Below, piece by piece: positions 60,398 through 64,000 of a stretch of DNA of 64,000 nucleotides (positions within the stretch are counted from its first letter, which is position 1; every line of letters starts with the position of its first letter). The position numbers were made by a program, and so were the translations under genes. The notes beneath the pieces were generated by a model that was not told the DNA's origin, ran no database searches, and was given only the letters and a program-made list of their open reading frames with translations. The stretch spans positions 1-64,000 of the forward strand of contig DIZF01000026.1 in assembly GCA_002427815.1 (NCBI GenBank). Direction: 5' to 3'. The stretch is from Ramlibacter tataouinensis (lineage in GTDB: Bacteria > Pseudomonadota > Gammaproteobacteria > Burkholderiales > Burkholderiaceae_C).

Positions 60398-61057
60398 ATG
60401 CGCTGGGACTTCGCCTCCGTTTTCAGCAACACCGACGCGCTGCTGGCCGGCGCAGCCGGGACGCTGCGCATCTTCGCCATCTGCCTGGTGCTGGGCCTGT
60501 CCCTGGGACTGGTGGTGGGGCTGGCCCGCTATTCGACCCGGCGGGTGTTCTACCTGCCGGCCAGCGCGTTCATGGAGTTCTTCCGCAACACCCCGGTGCT
60601 GGTGCAGATCCTCTGGTTCTATTTCGCTTTCCCGATGCTGGTTCCGTTCGAGATCAGTCCGCTGGCGGCCGCGACGCTCGGCATTTCGCTCAACTCGGCA
60701 GCGTTCTCGGCCGAGATCTTCCGCGGCGGTATCCAGTCGATCGAGCGCGGCCAGTGGGAGGCCGCCCGGGCCCTGGGCATGACGACGGCGCAGGCGATGC
60801 GCAGGGTCATCCTGCCGCAGGCGGTGCGGCGCATGCTGCCGGCACTCACCAATCGCGGCATCGAGATTTTCAAGATGTCGACGCTGGCCTCGGCGGTGGC
60901 CTATGTGGAGTTGCTCCAGCAAGGCAAATTGATCGCCTCCCTCAATTACAACCCGATCGAGGCCTACACCGTGATTGCGCTGATCTTCTTCGTGCTGCTC
61001 TATCCGCTGGTGCAGGCGACCTATGCGCTCGAACGGCGGTTGCGCCGCGCCGACTGA
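60398..61057 (+). CDS. Amino acid ABC transporter permease 2
   Basis: 219 residues, HisMQ type. The EAA-type loop is EAARALGMTTAQAMRRVILPQAVRRMLPAL. Membrane segments near 20-42 (LRIFAICLVLGLSLGLVVGLARY) and 185-205. It starts 10 bases after the first permease and forms the second half of the channel. Confidence 0.9.
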   Translation: MRWDFASVFSNTDALLAGAAGTLRIFAICLVLGLSLGLVVGLARYSTRRVFYLPASAFMEFFRNTPVLVQILWFYFAFPMLVPFEISPLAAATLGISLNSAAFSAEIFRGGIQSIERGQWEAARALGMTTAQAMRRVILPQAVRRMLPALTNRGIEIFKMSTLASAVAYVELLQQGKLIASLNYNPIEAYTVIALIFFVLLYPLVQATYALERRLRRAD

Positions 61058-61066
61058 AACCATCCC

Positions 61067-61858
61067 ATGAACACATCCGCCCCGCCTCCCTTGCTGCGCG
61101 TCACCGGGCTGCACAAGCGCTTTGGCCAGGACGAAGTGCTCAAGGGAATCGACCTGGACGTCCAGCCGGGCGAGCGCATCGCGATCCTCGGCGCGTCCGG
61201 CTCGGGCAAGAGCACCTTGCTGCGCTGCCTCAATTTCATGGAGTTGCCCAGCGCGGGCCGCGTCGAACTGGACGGCGAGGCCATCGGCAAGGAGCGGCCC
61301 GGTCGCAGCGGCGAGGTCGTGTACAGCGAAGCCGAACTGACCCAGGTGCGCCAGCGCGTGGGCATGGTGTTCCAGCAGTTCAACCTGTTTCCGCACATGA
61401 CGGCGCTGGCCAACGTGATGGAAGGCCTGCGCACCGTGAAGCGCATGGACCGGGTCGACGCCGAGCGACGCGCGCGCGAGCAGCTCAAGCGGGTGGGGCT
61501 GGCCGACAAGGCGGACAACTACCCGGCGCGCCTTTCCGGCGGCCAGAAGCAGCGGGTGGCGATCGCGCGGGCGCTGGCGATGGAGCCGGAGCTGTTGCTG
61601 TTCGACGAGCCCACTTCGGCGCTGGACCCGGAACTGGTTGGCGAAGTGCTGGTGGTGATCCGGGCGCTGGCGCAGGAAGGGCGGACCATGTTGCTGGTGA
61701 CGCACGAGGTCGGCTTCGCCTATCACTTCGCCGACCGCATCCTCTTCATCGCCGACGGCGTGATTCATGAACAGGGCACACCCGACGAGGTGCTCAAGCA
61801 CCCGCGCCAGGCCCGCACCCAGGCCTTCCTGGCCAGCCACAACGAATTCACTTTTTGA
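61067..61858 (+). CDS. Amino acid ABC transporter ATP-binding protein
   Basis: 263 residues. Walker A GASGSGKSTLLRCLN, Q-loop QQFNLFPHMTAL, signature LSGGQKQRVAIARALAM, Walker B LLLFDEPTSALDPELVGEV and H-loop VTHEVGFAYHF, as in GlnQ/HisP. An insertion in the alpha-beta region (GKERPGRSGEVVYSEAELTQVRQR) resembles that of the His/Arg/opine group. It starts 9 bases after permease 2. Confidence 0.95.
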   Translation: MNTSAPPPLLRVTGLHKRFGQDEVLKGIDLDVQPGERIAILGASGSGKSTLLRCLNFMELPSAGRVELDGEAIGKERPGRSGEVVYSEAELTQVRQRVGMVFQQFNLFPHMTALANVMEGLRTVKRMDRVDAERRAREQLKRVGLADKADNYPARLSGGQKQRVAIARALAMEPELLLFDEPTSALDPELVGEVLVVIRALAQEGRTMLLVTHEVGFAYHFADRILFIADGVIHEQGTPDEVLKHPRQARTQAFLASHNEFTF

Positions 61859-61876
61859 CGTTTCAGGATATCGACC

Positions 61877-62794
61877 ATGAATGCCAAGGCAACCGAGAGC
61901 GCACAGGGTTATGTGCCGGACACGCGCAACGACGCGGTGCTGGTCTACGTGAACGGCGAGTTCTTTCCGCGCGACCAGGCGCGGGTTTCCGTGTTCGACA
62001 GCGGCTTCGCGCTGGGCGACGGCGTATGGGAAGGGCTGCGCCTGATGAAGGACCGACTGATCAGCCTGGACGCCCACATGGATCGCCTGCTGGAAGGCGC
62101 GCGTTCCATCGCCCTGGACATCGGCATGAGCCGGGATGAAATCGTGAAGGCCATCCGGCTGACCCTGGAGCGCAACGGCATGACCGACGGCGCCCACATC
62201 CGCCTGATGGTGACCCGCGGCGTCAAGAAGACGCCCAACCAGGACCCGCGCTTCGCCCTGGGCCCGGCCACCGTGGTGATCGTGGCCGAATACAAATCGC
62301 CCAAGCCCGAGACCCGCGCCAGAGGGCTATCGCTGTTGACGTCCGCTTTCCGCACCAGCACGCCCGATGTGTTCGATCTGCGGCTCAATTCGCACAGCCG
62401 CCTGAACCTGATCCAGGCCTTGATCCAGGCCATCAACGCCGGCTGCGACGAGGCGCTGATGCTGGACCCGCGCGGCTTCGTGGCCAGTTGCAACTCCACC
62501 AATTTCTTCATCGTGCGCGGCCGGGAGATCTGGACCTCGAGCGGCCTCTACAACTTCAAGGGCATCACCCAGCAGAAGGTGGTGGATGTCTGGCGGGCCG
62601 ACGGGCAGCTGGCGCGGGAATGCGACTTTACCCTGGCCCAGGTCTATTCCGCCGACGAAGCCTTCGTCACCGGGACGCTGGGCGGCGTGACGCCGGTCAC
62701 GCGCATCGATGGCCGCGTGATCGGCGGCGGCAAGCCCGGCCCGGTGACGGCGCGTGCGGGCGAACTCTATCTGCGCGCTGTGCTGGCCTCCTGA
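61877..62794 (+). CDS. Class IV aminotransferase-fold PLP protein lacking the usual catalytic lysine
   Basis: 305 residues, fold type IV PLP enzyme: VYVNGEFFPRDQARVSVFDSGFALGDGVWEGLRLM at the N-terminus and DEALMLDPRGFVASCNSTNFFIVRG, then GITQQKVVDVWRADGQ, in the large domain. D-amino-acid and branched-chain aminotransferases have a PLP-binding lysine in K-S-x-N-x-L-N; here the aligned segment is LNSHSRLNLIQAL with Asn at the lysine site. Either a different lysine or a non-classical mechanism is used, or it is inactive. It follows the ABC operon and may process the imported amino acid. Confidence 0.8.
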   Translation: MNAKATESAQGYVPDTRNDAVLVYVNGEFFPRDQARVSVFDSGFALGDGVWEGLRLMKDRLISLDAHMDRLLEGARSIALDIGMSRDEIVKAIRLTLERNGMTDGAHIRLMVTRGVKKTPNQDPRFALGPATVVIVAEYKSPKPETRARGLSLLTSAFRTSTPDVFDLRLNSHSRLNLIQALIQAINAGCDEALMLDPRGFVASCNSTNFFIVRGREIWTSSGLYNFKGITQQKVVDVWRADGQLARECDFTLAQVYSADEAFVTGTLGGVTPVTRIDGRVIGGGKPGPVTARAGELYLRAVLAS

Positions 62795-62880
62795 GCCGGG
62801 CCGCTCGCCCGGCGATAATGGAGCCTTTCCAGGTCGTTGCGGCGCCAGTCCGCAATGACGCGGCCCACAGCAGGACCTCC

Positions 62881-64000
62881 ATGAACTTCGACTTCCACAA
62901 TCCCTATCCCACCACCCGACTGCCGGTGTTCGCGCGCAACGTGGTGTCCACCTCGCATCCGCTGGCCGCGCAAGCCGGGCTGCGGATGTTGTGGAAGGGC
63001 GGCAACGCGGTGGATGCCGCCATCGCCGCTGCCGCTGTGATGACCATCTGCGAACCCGTGAGCAACGGCCTGGGCAGCGATGCCTTCGCCATCGTCTGGG
63101 ACGGCAAGGCGCTGCACGGCCTGAACGCGTCGGGACATGCGCCGGCCGCCTGGACCGTCGAGCATTTCCAGCGCAAGTACGGTGCCGATGCGAAGACTCC
63201 GCCCAAACGCGGCTTCGACGCGGTGACCGTTCCCGGCGCGGTGGCCGGCTGGGTGGCGCTGAGCGAGCGCTTCGGCAAGCTGCCCTTCGCCGACCTGCTG
63301 GAGCCGGCCATCGACATCGCCGAGCGCGGCTACCTGCTGCCCATCGTGGTGCAGCAGAAATGGGCCGCCGCCACGCCCGAGCTGCAGCACATGCCGGGCT
63401 TTGCCGAATCCTTCCTGCCCTGGGGCCGGGCCCCCAAAGTGGGCGAGCTGTTCCAGTTCAAAGGGGCGGCACGCGGGCTGCGCGCCATCGCGGAAACAAA
63501 GGGCACGGCCTTCTACGGCGGCGAGATCGCCCAGGCGGTCGAGAAATTCGCAGCCATGAACGGCGGCAGCCTCACGGCACGCGATTTCGCCGCCTACCGC
63601 CCCGAGTGGGTCAAGCCCATCGGCAAGAACTACCGCGGCTATACGCTGCACGAGATCCCGCCCAACGGCCAGGGCATCGCCGCGCTGATCGCGCTGGGCA
63701 TCCTGGAGCAGTTCGACCTGGCGAGCCTGCCGGTGGACGGCGCCGATTCGCAGCACCTGCAGATCGAGGCCATGAAGCTGGCCTTCGCCGACGCGTACCG
63801 CTATGTGTCCGATCCCCGCACCATGGAAGTGACGCCCGAGCAGATGCTGGACGATGCTTATCTCGCCGGCCGCGCCAGGCTGCTCGACATGAAGCGCGCA
63901 CAGGAATTCGGCGCTGGCAACCCGGCCAAGGGCGGCACCATCTACCTCACCGCCGCCGACGAGGACGGCATGATGATCAGCTTCATCCAGAGCAACTACA
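62881..64000 (+). CDS. Gamma-glutamyltransferase, partial (runs off the window)
   Basis: 373 residues are visible without a stop. N-terminal signatures are NVVSTSHPLAAQAGLRMLWKGGNAVDAAIAAA and CEPVSNGLGSDAFAIVWDGKALHGLNASGHAP; LTARDFAAYRPEWVKP and EIPPNGQGIAALIALGILEQFDLAS follow. The autoprocessing threonine is in GGTIYLTAADEDGMMISF, just before the window end. No signal peptide, so likely cytoplasmic. It cleaves or transfers gamma-glutamyl groups (N-terminal nucleophile hydrolase). Beside an amino-acid importer, it may release amino acids from gamma-glutamyl or related amides. Confidence 0.9.
   Translation, partial: MNFDFHNPYPTTRLPVFARNVVSTSHPLAAQAGLRMLWKGGNAVDAAIAAAAVMTICEPVSNGLGSDAFAIVWDGKALHGLNASGHAPAAWTVEHFQRKYGADAKTPPKRGFDAVTVPGAVAGWVALSERFGKLPFADLLEPAIDIAERGYLLPIVVQQKWAAATPELQHMPGFAESFLPWGRAPKVGELFQFKGAARGLRAIAETKGTAFYGGEIAQAVEKFAAMNGGSLTARDFAAYRPEWVKPIGKNYRGYTLHEIPPNGQGIAALIALGILEQFDLASLPVDGADSQHLQIEAMKLAFADAYRYVSDPRTMEVTPEQMLDDAYLAGRARLLDMKRAQEFGAGNPAKGGTIYLTAADEDGMMISFIQSNY

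Noticed and set aside
1..64000. CRISPR arrays, tRNA or rRNA genes, prophage or plasmid functions
   Set aside because: Read for spaced direct repeats, tRNA arms and integrase, capsid or replication genes; none were convincing.

Overview
The window is high-GC bacterial DNA with the gene content and order of a beta-proteobacterium of the order Burkholderiales, most likely family Comamonadaceae (Ramlibacter/Variovorax-like). The grounds are Bug-type TctC transport proteins, a zapB-like/zapA/6S RNA block, an FdsGB fusion with FdsA, and a BadR-type cyclohexanecarboxylate cluster. The genus is an inference. No tRNA, rRNA, CRISPR array, phage or insertion sequence was seen.

Layout. 1-1.1 kb: a PPOX flavoprotein and a GNAT acetyltransferase. 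1.1-10.8 kb: a carboxylate uptake and oxidation block. A GntR/FCD regulator is coupled to a large FAD/Fe-S dehydrogenase and is divergent from a class V aminotransferase, a complete TctCBA transporter, an enoyl-CoA hydratase and a small monooxygenase. Two near-identical palindromes sit in the divergent promoter. 11-14.5 kb: two tandem paralogous secreted proteins of unknown function with a caspase/CHAT-like pattern. 14.5-29.6 kb: an oxalate catabolism locus. On the minus strand oxc, frc, an ADP-forming acyl-CoA ligase, fused fdsGB and fdsA follow each other closely. Around them lie an OxlT-type transporter, a Crp/Fnr-type regulator, a LysR regulator, two small genes and a formyltransferase resembling the hydrolase domain of formyl-THF dehydrogenase. 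Together they would import oxalate, convert it through oxalyl-CoA and formyl-CoA to formate, and oxidise formate to CO2 with NADH gain. Both main promoters carry the same TTGACCGCGRTCA palindrome.

29.6-30.7 kb: a transporter remnant, 6S RNA, zapA and a zapB-like gene. 30.8-37.9 kb: a cobalamin riboswitch followed by btuB, two BtuF-like proteins, btuC, btuD and cobQ. 38-39.1 kb: a universal stress protein and a methyltransferase. 39.3-49.1 kb: an MdtABC-like RND efflux operon whose two pump genes are separated by a 430-bp palindromic repeat element. 49.2-53.7 kb: a cyclohexanecarboxylate cluster (aliA, aliB, badI, badR) in which badH has shrunk to a 28-codon in-frame stub and badK plus an acyl-CoA dehydrogenase gene survive only as fused tails. 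53.9-58 kb: small hypothetical genes, one of them frameshifted, a hydrolase-LuxR fusion, a ferritin-like diiron protein and nth. 58.1-64 kb: a GntR regulator, a polar amino-acid ABC transporter, a class IV aminotransferase-fold protein lacking the usual catalytic lysine, and the start of a gamma-glutamyltransferase running off the end.

The most notable points are the oxalate-to-CO2 operon with its shared operator, the unexplained paralog pair at 11-14.4 kb, and the deletion scars in the ali/bad cluster.
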